A stretch of DNA of 64,000 bases, from contig CANUEZ040000204.1 in the NCBI GenBank assembly GCA_948099385.1, positions 2,108,001 through 2,172,000 of the forward strand, read 5' to 3'. Below are positions 27,782 to 40,139 of the stretch, one piece after another. This DNA is from Fasciola hepatica. Lineage: Eukaryota; Platyhelminthes; Trematoda; Plagiorchiida; Fasciolidae. A program made the position numbers and the translations under genes. The notes under the pieces were generated by a model, which was not told where the DNA came from, did not search any database, and was given only the letters and a program-made list of their open reading frames with translations. Position 1 is the first letter of the stretch. The number at the start of each line of letters is the position of its first letter.

Positions 27782-27871
27782 GCTTCGGCTTTCGCTTTCG
27801 CTTTGAACGGTAACAACCAAATTCTCGCACACCGATCCAATCCTATGTTCCATCACTTCTCTATTTATGGG
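27782..27871 (+). repeat. Most conserved block of the monomer (example copy)
   Basis: Offsets 333-422 change far less between copies than offsets 104-130. The core CGGTAACAACCAAATTCTCG is almost invariant across about 151 copies. The only changes I noticed in or beside it are at 13421-13423, 25691, 29509 and 52359. Flanking changes are also few and recurrent, for example CACCAATCC, CACTGATCC and CAATCTTATG. In well-studied satellites, uneven conservation like this often marks protein-binding or nucleosome-positioning sequence. Here that is inference, because preferential gene conversion could produce the same pattern. Confidence 0.7.
27796..27812 (+). promoter_or_regulatory. Weak CENP-B-box-like motif (example copy)
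   Basis: Offsets 347-363 read TTTCGCTTTGAACGGTA. Compared with the mammalian CENP-B core (nTTCGnnnnAnnCGGGn), TTCG and CGG match, but the central A is G and the last G of CGGG is T. That is 7 of 9 core positions. The motif sits at the start of the conserved block and recurs in nearly all copies. By rough calculation about one 7-of-9 match is expected by chance in 423 bp on two strands, so the call rests on position and conservation, not on the match itself. Confidence 0.25.
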
Positions 27872-29987
27872 CCTAAGTAAAACCAATGCATTCCCTTATG
27901 AACAATCCGCACAGATTGCTCATACAATGCAATAGAGCAGTAGCAGAGTAGATTTGTATAATATGATTCTCCATGTAGCTTGAACACTGAACTGACCATT
28001 GAAAATTATGGAAGCTTTGTACAGCTGTTTGATCCGCTAAGGGAATCATGAGCATTGCACATGGACAGAGCCCACTCGGAGACACGAACAAGGGTTGGGG
28101 TGAACGAATGTCAGTCGAACACCCAAACCACAAGGCTATCCGATATGGGTCTCAACGCTTTGTTCAACATATACACTACATGAAATAGCACAATCCCCAA
28201 ATTGGCTTCGTCTTTCGCTTTCGCTTTGAACGGTAACAACCAAATTCTCGCACACCGATCCAATCCTATGTTCCATCACTTCTCTATTTATGGGCCTAAG
28301 TAAAACCATGGCATTCCCTTATGAACAATCCACACAGATTGCTCATACAATGCAATAGAGCAGTAGCAGAGTAGATTTGTATAATATGATTCTCCATGCA
28401 GCTTGAACACTGAACTGTCCATTGAAAATTATGGAAGCACTGTACAGCTGTTTGATCCGCTAAGAGAATCATGAGCATTGCACATGGACAGAGCCCACTC
28501 GGAGACACGAACAAGGGTTGGGGTGAACGAATGTCAGTCGAACACCCAAATCACAAGGCTATCCCATATGGGTCTCAACGCTTTGTTCAACATATACACT
28601 ACTTGATATAGCACAATCCCCAAATCGCCTTCGGCTTTCGCTTTCGCTTTGAACGGTAACAACCAAATTCTCGCACACCGATCCAATCCTATGTTCCATC
28701 ACTTCTCTATTTATGGGCCTAAGTAAAACCAAGGCATTCCCTTATGAACAATCCACACAGATTGCTCATACAATGCAATAGAGCTGTAGCAGAGTAGATT
28801 TGTATAATATGATTCTCCATGCAGCTTGAACACTGAACTGACCATTGAATATGATGGAAGCACTGTACAGCTGTTTGATCCGCTAATGGAATCATGAGCA
28901 TTGCACATGGACAGAGCCCACTCGGAGACACGAACAAGGGTTGGGGTGAACGAATGTCAGTCGAACACCCAAATCACAAGGCTATCCCATATGGGTCTCA
29001 ACGCTTTGTTCAACATATACACTACATGATATAGCACAATCCCCAAATTGGCTTCGGCTTTCGCTTTCGCTTTGAACGGTAACAACCAAATTCTCGCACA
29101 CCGATCCAATCCTATGTTCCATCACTTCTCTATTTATGGGCCTAAGTTAAACCAAGGCATTCCCTTATGAACAATCCACACAGATTGCTCATACAATGCA
29201 ATAGAGCAGTAGCAGAGTAGATTTGTATAATATGATTCTCCATGCAGCTTGACCACGGAACTGACCATTGAAAATTATGGAAGCACTGTACAGCTGTTTG
29301 ATCCGCTAAGTGAATCATTCGATTTGCACATGGACAGAGCCCACTCGGAGACACGAACAAGGGTTGGGGTGAACGAATGTCAGTCGAACACCCAAATCAC
29401 AAGGCTATCCCATATGGGTCTCAACGCTTTGTTCAACATATACACTACATGATATAGCACAATCCCCAAATTGGCTTCGGCTTTCGCTTTCGCTTTGAAC
29501 GGTAACAATCAAATTCTCGCACACCGATCCAATCCTATGTTCCATCACTTCTCTATTTATGGGCCTAAGTAAAACCAAGGCATTCCCTTATGAACAATCC
29601 ACACAGATTGCTCATACAATGCAATAGAGCAGTAGCAGAGTAGATTTGTATAATATGATTCTCCATGCAGCTTGAACACTGAACTGACCATTGAAAATTA
29701 TGGAAGCACTGTACAGCTGTTTGATCCGCTAATGGAATCATGAGCATTGCACATGGACAGAGCCCACTCGGAGACACGAACAAGGGTTGGGGTGAACGAA
29801 TGTCAGTCGAAAACCCAAATCACAAGGCTATCCGATATGGGTCTCAACGCTTTGTTCAACATGTACACTACATGATATTGCACAATCCCGAAATCGCCTT
29901 CGGCTTTCGCTTTCGCTTTGAACGGTAACAACCAAATTCTCGCACACCGATCCAATCCTATGTTCCATCACGTCTCTATTTATGGGC

Positions 29988-32900
29988 CTAAGTAAAACCA
30001 AGGCATTCCCTTATGAACAATCCACACAGATTGCTCATACAATGCAATAGAGCAGTAGCAGAGTAGATTTGTATAATATGATTCTCCATGCAGCTTGAAC
30101 ACTGAACTGACCATTGGAAATTATGGAAGCACTGTACAGCTGTTTGATCCGCTAAGAGAATCATGAGCATTGCACATGGACAGAGCCCACTCGGAGACAC
30201 GAACAAGGGTTGGGGTGAACGAATGTCAGTCGAACACCCAAATCACAAGGCTATCCGATATGGGTCTCAACGCTTTGTTCAACATATACACTACATGATA
30301 TAGCTTAATCCCCAAATCGCCTTCGGCTTTCGCTTTCGCTTTGAACGGTAACAACCAAATTCTCGCACACCGATCCAATCCTATGTTCCATCACTTCTCT
30401 ATTTATGGGCCTAAGTAAAACCAAGGCATTCCCTTATGAACAATCCACACAGATTGCTCATACAATGCAATAGAGCAGTAGCAGAGTAGATTTGTATAAT
30501 ATGATTCTCCATGCAGCTTGAACACTGAACTGACCATTGAAAATTATGGAAGCACTGTACAGCTGTTTGATCCGCTAATGGAATCATGAGCATTGCACAT
30601 GGACAGAGCCCACTCGGAGACACGAACAAGGGTTGGGGTGAACGAATGTCAGTCGAACACCCAAACCACAAAGCTATCCCATATGGGTCTGAACGCTTTG
30701 TTCAACATATACACTACATGATATAGCACAATCCCCAAATCGCCTTCGGCTTTCGCTTTCGCTTTGAACGGTAACAACCAAATTCTCGCACACCGATCCA
30801 ATCCTATGTTCCATCACTTCTCTATTTATGGGCCTAAGTAAAACCAATGCATTCCCTTATGAACAATCCACACAGATTGCTCATACAATGCAATAGACCA
30901 GTAGCAGAGTAGATTTGTATAATATGATTCTCCATGCAGCTTGAACACTGAACTGAACATTGGAAATTATGGAAGCACTGTACAGCTGTTTGATCCGCTA
31001 AGGGAATCATGAGCGTTGCACATGGACAGAGCCCACTCGGAGACACGAACAAGGGTTGGGGTGAACGAATGTCAGTCGAACACCCAAATCACAAGGCTAT
31101 CCGATATGGGTCTCAACGCTTTGTTCAACATATACACTACTTGATATAGCACAATCCCCAAATCGCCTTCGGCTTTCGCTTTCGCTTTGAACGGTAACAA
31201 CCAAATTCTCGCACACCGATCCAATCCTATGTTCCATCACTTCTCTATTTATGGGCCTAAGTTAAACCAATGCATTCCCTTATGAACAATCCACACAGAT
31301 TGCTCATACAATGCAATAGAGCAGTAGCAGAGTAGATTTGTATAATATGATTCTCCATGCAGCTTGAACACTGAACTGACCATTGAAAATTATGGAAGCA
31401 CTGTACAGCTGTTTGATCCGCTAATGGAATCATGAGCATTGCACATGGACAGAGCCCACACGGGGACACGAACAAGGGTTGGGGTGAACGAATGTCAGTC
31501 GAACACCCAAACCACAAGGCTATCCCATATGGGTCTGAACGCTTTGTTCAACATATACACTACATGATATAGCACAATCCCCAAATCGCCTTCGGCTTTC
31601 GCTTTCGCTTTGAACGGTAACAACCAAATTCTCGCACACCGATCCAATCCTATGTTCCATCACTTCTCTATTTATGGGCCTAAGTAAAACCAAGGCATTC
31701 CCTTATGAACAATCCACACAGATTGCTCATACAATGCAATAGACCAGTAGCAGAGTAGATTTGTATAATATGATTCTCCATGCAGCTTGAACACTGAACT
31801 GACCATTGGAAATTATGGAAGCACTGTACAGCTGTTTGATCCGCTAAGAGAATCATGAGCATTGCACATGGACAGAGCCCACTCGGAGACACGAACAAGG
31901 GTTGGGGTGAACGAATGTCAGTCGAACACCCAAATCACAAGGCTATCCGATATGGGTCTCAACGCTTTGTTCAACATATACACTACATGATATAGCTTAA
32001 TCCCCAAATCGCCTTCGGCTTTCGCTTTCGCTTTGAACGGTAACAACCAAATTCTCGCACACCGATCCAATCCTATGTTCCATCACTTCTCTATTTATGG
32101 GCCTAAGTAAAACCAAGGCATTCCCTTATGAACAATCCACACAGATTGCTCATACAATGCAATAGACCAGTAGCAGAGTAGATTTGTATAATATGATTCT
32201 CCATGCAGCTTGAACACTGAACTGACCATTGGAAATTATGGAAGCACTGTACAGCTGTTTGATCCGCTAAGAGAATCATGAGCATTGCACATGGACAGAG
32301 CCCACTCGGAGACACGAACAAGGGTTGGGGTGAACGAATGTCAGTCGAACACCCAAATCACAAGGCTATCCGATATGGGTCTCAACGCTTTGTTCAACAT
32401 ATACACTACATGAAATACCACAATAACCAAATCGCCTTCGGCTTTCGCTTTCGCTTTGAACGGTAACAACCAAATTCTCGCACACCGATCCAATCCTATG
32501 TTCCATCACTTCTCTATTTATGGGCCTAAGTAAAACCAATGCATTCCCTTATGAACAATCCACACAGATTGCTCATACAATGCAATAGAGCAGTAGCAGA
32601 GTAGATTTGTATAATATGATTCTCCATGCAGCTTGAACACTGAACTGACCATTGAAAATTATGGAAGCACTGTTTAGCTGTTTGATCCGCTAATGGAATC
32701 ATGAGCATTGCACATGGACAGAGCCCACACGGGGACACGAACAAGGGTTGGGGTGAACGAATGTCAGTCGAACACCCAAACCACAAGGCTATCCCATATG
32801 GGTCTGAACGCTTTGTTCAACATATACACTACATGATATAGCACAATCCCCAAATCGCCTTCGGCTTTCGCTTTCGCTTTGAACGGTAACAACCAAATTC

Positions 32901-33794
32901 TCGCACACCGATCCAATCCTATGTTCCATCACTTCTCTATTTATGGGCCTAAGTTAAACCAAGGCATTCCCTTATGAACAATCCACACAGATTGCTCATA
33001 CAATGCAATAGACCAGTAGCAGAGTAGATTTGTATAATATGATTCTCCATGCAGCTTGAACACTGAACTGACCATTGGAAATTATGGAAGCACTGTACAG
33101 CTGTTTGATCCGCTAAGAGAATCATGAGCATTGCACATGGACAGAGCCCACTCGGAGACACGAACAAGGGTTGGGGTGAACGAATGTCAGTCGAACACCC
33201 AAATCACAAGGCTATCCGATATGGGTCTCAACGCTTTGTTCAACATATACACTACATGATATAGCTTAATCCCCAAATCGCCTTCGGCTTTCGCTTTCGC
33301 TTTGAACGGTAACAACCAAATTCTCGCACACCGATCCAATCCTATGTTCCATCACTTCTCTATTTATGGGCCTAAGTAAAACCAATGCATTCCCTTATGA
33401 ACAATCCACACAGATTGCTCATACAATGCAATAGAGCAGTAGCAGAGTAGATTTGTATAATATGATTCTCCATGCAGCTTGAACACTGAACTGACCATTG
33501 AAAATTATGGAAGCACTGTACAGCTGTTTGATCCGCTAATGGAATCATGAGCATTGCACATGGACAGAGCCCACTCGGAGACACGAACAAGGGTTGGGGT
33601 GAACGAATGTCAGTCGAACACCCAAACCACAAAGCTATCCCATATGGGTCTGAACGCTTTGTTCAACATATACACTACATGATATAGCACAATCCCCAAA
33701 TCGCCTTCGGCTTTCGCTTTCGCTTTGAACGGTAACAACCAAATTCTCGCACACCGATCCAATCCTATGTTCCATCACTTCTCTATTTATGGGC
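29988..33794 (+). repeat. Alternating two-type higher-order block
   Basis: Type P copies (29988, 31680, 32103, 32949) share CATTGGAAATT and CTAAGAGAATC. Three of them have TAGCTTAATCC; the one at 32103 instead has ATGAAATACCACAATAACC. Type Q copies (30411, 31257, 32526, 33372) share CTAATGGAATC and CCCATATGGGTCTGAACG. The order is P, Q, intermediate (30834), Q, P, P, Q, P, Q. Two Q copies (31257, 32526) also have CACACGGGGAC, and two others (30411, 33372) have CAAAGCTATCCC. The P-Q pair at 29988 recurs at 32949, seven monomers away. Confidence 0.75.
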
Positions 33795-34399
33795 CTAAGT
33801 AAAACCAAGGCATTCCCTTATGAACAATCCACACAGATTGCTCATACAATGCAATAGAGCAGTAGCAGAGTAGATTTGTATAATATGATTCTCCATGCAG
33901 CTTGAACACTGAACTGACCATTGGAAATTATGGAAGCACTGTACAGCTGTTTGGTCCGCTAAGGGAATCATGAGCATTGCACATGGACAGAGCCCACTCG
34001 GAGACACGAACAAGGGTTGGGGTGAACGAATGTCAGTCGAACACCCAAATCACAAGGCTATCCGATATGGGTCTCAACGCTTTGTTCAACATATACACTA
34101 CATGATATAGCACAAACCCCAAATCGCATTCGGCTTTCGCTTTCGCTTTGAACGGTAACAACCAAATTCTCGCACACCGATCCAATCCTATGTTCCATCA
34201 CTTCTCTATTTATGGGCCTAAGTTAAACCAAGGCATTCCCTTATGAACAATCCACACAGATTGCTCATACAATGCAATAGAGCAGTAGCAGAGTAGATTT
34301 GTATAATATGATTCTCCATGCAGCTTGAACACTGAACTGACCATTGAAAATTATGGAAGCACTGTACAGCTGTTTGATCCGCTAAGGGAATCATGAGCA
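33795..34399 (+). repeat. Monomers bordering the identical duplication
   Basis: This holds one complete copy (33795, with TTTGGTCCGC, CAAACCCC and TCGCATTCGG) and the first 182 bp of the copy at 34218 (GTTAAACC). It leads directly into the tetramer duplication. No non-satellite sequence is seen. Confidence 0.75.
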
Positions 34400-37300
34400 T
34401 TGCACATGGACAGAGCCCACTCGGAGACACGAACAAGGGTTGGGGTGAACGATTGTCAGTCGAACACCCAAATCACAAGGCTATCCCATATTGGTCTGAA
34501 CGCTTTGTTCAACATATACACTACATGATATAGCACAATCCCGAAATCGCCTTCGGCTTTCGCTTTCGCTTTGAACGGTAACAACCAAATTCTCGCACAC
34601 CGATCCAATCCTATGTTCCATCACTTCTCTATTTATGGGCCTAAGTAAAACCAAGGCATTCCCTTATGAACAATCCACACAGATTGCTCATACAATGCAA
34701 TAGAGCAGTAGCAGAGTAGATTTGTATAATGTGATTCTCCATGCAGCTTGAACACTGAACTGACCATTGAAAATTATGGAAGCACTGTACAGCTGTTTGA
34801 TCCGCTAAGGGAATCATGAGCATTGCACATGGACAGAGCCCACTCGGAGACACGAACAAGGGTTGGGGTGAACAATTGTCAGTCGAAAACCCAAATCACC
34901 AGGATATCCGATATGGGTCTCAACGCTTTGTTCAACATATACACTACATGATATAGCATAATCCCCAAATCGCCTTCGGCTTTCGCTTTCGCTTTGAACG
35001 GTAACAACCAAATTCTCGCACACCGATCCAATCCTATGTTCCATCACTTCTCTATTTATGGGCCTAAGTAAAACCAAGGCATTCCCTTATGAACAATCCA
35101 CACAGATTGCTCATACAATGCAATAGAGCAGTAGCAGAGTAGATTTGTATAATATGATTCTCCATGCAGCTTGAACACTGAACTGACCATTGAAAATTAT
35201 GGAAGCACTGTACAGCTGTTTGATCCGCTAAGGGAATCATGAGCATTGCACATGGACAGAGCCCACTCGGAGACACGAACAAGGGTTGGGGTGAACGAAT
35301 GTCAGTCGAAAACCCAAACCACAAGGCTATCCGATATGGGTCTCAACGCTTTGTTCAACATATACACTACATGAAATACCACAATAACCAAATCGCCTTC
35401 GGCTTTCGCTTTCGCTTTGAACGGTAACAACCAAATTCTCGCACACCGATCCAATCCTATGTTCCATCACTTCTCTATTTATGGGCCTAAGTAAAACCAA
35501 GGCATTCCCTTATGAACAATCCACACAGATTGCTCATACAATGCAATAGAGCAGTAGCAGAGTAGATTTGTATAATATGATTCTCCATGCAGCTTGAACA
35601 CTGAACTGACCATTGAAAATTATGGAAGCACTGTACAGCTGTTTGATCCGCTAAGGGAATCATGAGCAATGCACATGGACAGAGCCCACTTGGAGACACG
35701 AACAAGGGTTGGGGTGAACGAATGTCAGTCGAACACCCAAACCACAAGGCTATCCGATATGGGTCTCAACGCTTTGTTCGACATATACACTACATGATAT
35801 AGCACAACCCCTAAATTGGCTTCGGCTTTCGCTTTCGCTTTCAACGGTAACAACCAAATTCTCGCACACCGATCCAATCCTATGTTCCATCACTTCTCTA
35901 TTTATGGGCCTAAGTAAAACCAATGCATTCCCTTATGAACAATCCACACAGATTGCTCATACAATGCAACAGAGCAGTAGCAGAGTAGATTTGTATAATA
36001 TGATTCTCCATGCAGCTTGACCACGAAACTGACCATTGAAAATTATGGAAGCACTGTACAGCTGTTTGATCCGCTAATGCAATCATGAGCGTTGCACATG
36101 GACAGAGCCCACTCGGAGACACGAACAAGGGTTGGGGTGAACGATTGTCAGTCGAACACCCAAATCACAAGGCTATCCCATATTGGTCTGAACGCTTTGT
36201 TCAACATATACACTACATGATATAGCACAATCCCGAAATCGCCTTCGGCTTTCGCTTTCGCTTTGAACGGTAACAACCAAATTCTCGCACACCGATCCAA
36301 TCCTATGTTCCATCACTTCTCTATTTATGGGCCTAAGTAAAACCAAGGCATTCCCTTATGAACAATCCACACAGATTGCTCATACAATGCAATAGAGCAG
36401 TAGCAGAGTAGATTTGTATAATGTGATTCTCCATGCAGCTTGAACACTGAACTGACCATTGAAAATTATGGAAGCACTGTACAGCTGTTTGATCCGCTAA
36501 GGGAATCATGAGCATTGCACATGGACAGAGCCCACTCGGAGACACGAACAAGGGTTGGGGTGAACAATTGTCAGTCGAAAACCCAAATCACCAGGATATC
36601 CGATATGGGTCTCAACGCTTTGTTCAACATATACACTACATGATATAGCATAATCCCCAAATCGCCTTCGGCTTTCGCTTTCGCTTTGAACGGTAACAAC
36701 CAAATTCTCGCACACCGATCCAATCCTATGTTCCATCACTTCTCTATTTATGGGCCTAAGTAAAACCAAGGCATTCCCTTATGAACAATCCACACAGATT
36801 GCTCATACAATGCAATAGAGCAGTAGCAGAGTAGATTTGTATAATATGATTCTCCATGCAGCTTGAACACTGAACTGACCATTGAAAATTATGGAAGCAC
36901 TGTACAGCTGTTTGATCCGCTAAGGGAATCATGAGCATTGCACATGGACAGAGCCCACTCGGAGACACGAACAAGGGTTGGGGTGAACGAATGTCAGTCG
37001 AAAACCCAAACCACAAGGCTATCCGATATGGGTCTCAACGCTTTGTTCAACATATACACTACATGAAATACCACAATAACCAAATCGCCTTCGGCTTTCG
37101 CTTTCGCTTTGAACGGTAACAACCAAATTCTCGCACACCGATCCAATCCTATGTTCCATCACTTCTCTATTTATGGGCCTAAGTAAAACCAAGGCATTCC
37201 CTTATGAACAATCCACACAGATTGCTCATACAATGCAATAGAGCAGTAGCAGAGTAGATTTGTATAATATGATTCTCCATGCAGCTTGAACACTGAACTG

Positions 37301-37857
37301 ACCATTGAAAATTATGGAAGCACTGTACAGCTGTTTGATCCGCTAAGGGAATCATGAGCAATGCACATGGACAGAGCCCACTTGGAGACACGAACAAGGG
37401 TTGGGGTGAACGAATGTCAGTCGAACACCCAAACCACAAGGCTATCCGATATGGGTCTCAACGCTTTGTTCGACATATACACTACATGATATAGCACAAC
37501 CCCTAAATTGGCTTCGGCTTTCGCTTTCGCTTTCAACGGTAACAACCAAATTCTCGCACACCGATCCAATCCTATGTTCCATCACTTCTCTATTTATGGG
37601 CCTAAGTAAAACCAATGCATTCCCTTATGAACAATCCACACAGATTGCTCATACAATGCAACAGAGCAGTAGCAGAGTAGATTTGTATAATATGATTCTC
37701 CATGCAGCTTGACCACGAAACTGACCATTGAAAATTATGGAAGCACTGTACAGCTGTTTGATCCGCTAATGCAATCATGAGCGTTGCACATGGACAGAGC
37801 CCACTCGGAGACACGAACAAGGGTTGGGGTGAACGATTGTCAGTCGAACACCCAAAC
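34400..37857 (+). repeat. Identical tetramer duplication, 1692-bp period
   Basis: Four monomers recur 1692 bp apart. 34641/36333: ATGTGATTCTCC, GAACAATTGTC, CACCAGGATATCC. 35064/36756: ATGAAATACCACAATAACC. 35487/37179: GAGCAATGCAC, ACTTGGAGAC, GTTCGACATATAC, ACAACCCCTAAATTGG. 35910/37602: TGCAACAGAGC, GACCACGAAACTG, CTAATGCAATC. I compared the marker-bearing lines and saw no difference over about 1766 bp (34400-36165 against 36092-37857). The match breaks on the left at GCATT/GCGTT and on the right at AAATCAC/AAACCAC. It is either the youngest duplication in the window or an assembly artefact. Confidence 0.9.
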
Positions 37858-40139
37858 CACAAGGCTATCCGATATGGGTCTCAACGCTTTGTTCAACATA
37901 TACACTACATGATATAGCAAAAACCCCTAATTGGCTTCGGCTTTCGCTTTCGCTTTCAACGGTAACAACCAAATTCTCGCACACCGATCCAATCCTATGT
38001 TCCATCACTTCTCTATTTATGGGCCTAAGTAAAACCAAGGCATTCCCTTATGAACAATCCACACAGATTGCTCATACAATGCAATAGAGCAGTAGCAGAG
38101 TAGATTTGTATAATATGATTCTCCATGCAGCTTGAACACTGAACTGACCATTGAAAATTATGGAAGCACTGTACAGCTGTTTGATCCGCTAATGGAATCA
38201 TGAGCATTGCACATGGACAGAGCCCACTCGGAGACACGAACAAGGGTTGGGGTGAACGAATGTCAGTCGAACACCCAAATCACAAGGCTATCCGATATCG
38301 GTCTCAACGCTTTGTTCAACATATACACTACATGATATAGCACAATCCCCAAATCGCCTTCGGCTTTCGCTTTCGCTTTGAACGGTAACAACCAAATTCT
38401 CGCACACTGATCCAATCCTATGTTCCATCACTTCTCTATTTATGGGCCTAAGTAAAACCAAGGCATTCCCTTATGAACAATCCACACAGATTGCTCATAC
38501 AATGCAATAGAGCAGTAGCAGAGTAGATTTGTATAATATGATTCTCCATGCAGCTTGAACACTGAACTGACCATTGAAAATTATGGAAGCACTGTACAGC
38601 TGTTTGATCCGCTAAGGGAATCATGAGCATTGCACATGGACAGAGCCCACTCGGAGACACGAACAAGGGTTGGGGTGAACGAATGTCAGTCGAACACCCA
38701 AACCACAAGGCTATCCGATATCGATCTCAAAGATTTGTTCGACATATACACTACATGATATAGCACAATCCCCAAATTGGCTTCGGCTTTCGCTTTCGCT
38801 TTGAACGGTAACAACCAAATTCTCGCACACCGATCCAATCCTATGTTCCATCACTTCTCTATTTATGGGCCTAAGAAAAACCAAGGCATTCCCTTATGAA
38901 CAATCCACACAGATTGCTCATACAATGCAATAGAGCAGTAGCAGAGTAGATTTGTATAATATGATTCTCCATGCAGCTTGAACATTGAACTGACCATTGA
39001 AAATTATGGAAGCACTGTACAGCTGTTTGATCCGCTAAGGGAATCATGAGCATTGCACATGGACAGAGCCCACTCGGAGACACGAACAAGGGTTGGGGTG
39101 AACGATTGTCAGTCGAACACCCAAATCACAAGGCTATCCCATATGGGTCTCAACGCTTTGTTCAACATATACACTACATGATATAGCACAATTCCCAAAT
39201 CGCCTTCGGCTTTCGCTTTCGCTTTGAACGGTAACAACCAAATTCTCGCACACCGATCCAATCCTATGTTCCATCACTTCTCTATTTATGGGCCTAAGTA
39301 AAACCAATGCATTCCCTTATGAACAATCCACACAGATTGCTCATACAATGCAATAGAGCAGTAGCAGAGTAGATTTGTATAATATGATTCTCCATGCAGC
39401 TTGAACACTGAACTGACCATTGAAAATTATGGAAGCACTGTACAGCTGTTTGATCCGCTAAGGGAATCATGAGCATTGCACATGGACAGAGCCCACTCGG
39501 AGACACGAACAAGGGTTGGGGTGAACGAATGTCAGTCGAACACCCAAATCACAAGGCTATCCGATATCGGTCTCAACGCTTTGTTCAACATATACACTAC
39601 ATGATATAGCACAATCCCCAAATCGCCTTCGGCTTTCGCTTTCGCTTTGAACGGTAACAACCAAATTCTCGCACACCGATCCAATCCTATGTTCCATCAC
39701 TTCTCTATTTATGGGCCTAAGTAAAACCAAGGCATTCCCTTATGAACAATCCACACAGATTGCTCATACAATGCAATAGAGCAGTAGCAGAGTAGATTTG
39801 TATAATATGATTCTCCATGCAGCTTGAACACTGAACTGACCATTGAAAATTATGGAAGCACTGTACAGCTGTTTGATCCGCTAAGGGAATCATGAGCATT
39901 GCACATGGACAGAGCCCACTCGGAGACACGAACAAGGGTTGGGGTGAACGAATGTCAGTCGAACACCCAAATCACAAGGCTATCCGATATCGGTCTCAAC
40001 GCTTTGTTCAACATATACACTACATGATATAGCACAATCCCCAAATCGCCTTCGGCTTTCGCTTTCGCTTTGAACGGTAACAACCAAATTCTCGCACACC
40101 GATCCAATCCTATGTTCCATCACTTCTCTATTTATGGGC
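37858..40139 (+). repeat. Monomers after the duplication, including a near-identical pair
   Basis: These copies (38025-39717) carry the GATATCGGTCTC allele in three of five cases. The adjacent copies at 39294 and 39717 differ by a single base (CCAATGC/CCAAGGC) over 423 bp, a very recent monomer-level duplication or conversion. The copy at 38448 has private changes, ATATCGATCTCAAAGATTTG near 38718. Confidence 0.8.

Larger units (their letters stand above)
27450..27872 (+). repeat. Representative near-consensus 423-bp monomer
   Basis: By eye this copy differs from my consensus at one base (offset 15). Its anatomy by offset is as follows. 1-12: CTAAGTAAAACC box. 41-57: AGATTGCTCATACAATG. 81-92: A/T-rich TTTGTATAATAT. 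104-130: the most variable part, which defines subfamilies. 145-156: overlapping palindromes CTGTACAG and ACAGCTGT, including one PvuII site. 219-229: G-rich AGGGTTGGGGT. 252-275: variable, with AAACCAC/AAATCAC and CCGAT/CCCAT alleles. 329-332: linked TTGG/TCGC alleles. 340-356: GCTTTC hexamer run. 359-423: highly conserved tail. All 13 CpG lie at offsets 163-385. Confidence 0.95.
26603..29987 (+). repeat. Satellite monomers without a clear higher-order period
   Basis: Eight copies lie here, including near-consensus copies at 27450 and 27873 and the 424-bp copy at 27026. Private variants include CATGTAGC near 27975, AAGCTTTGTACAG near 28013, GAATATGATGG near 28848, AATCATTCGATTTGC near 29314 and CACGTCTC near 29970. 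I found no consistent multi-monomer spacing and no non-satellite sequence. Confidence 0.7.
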
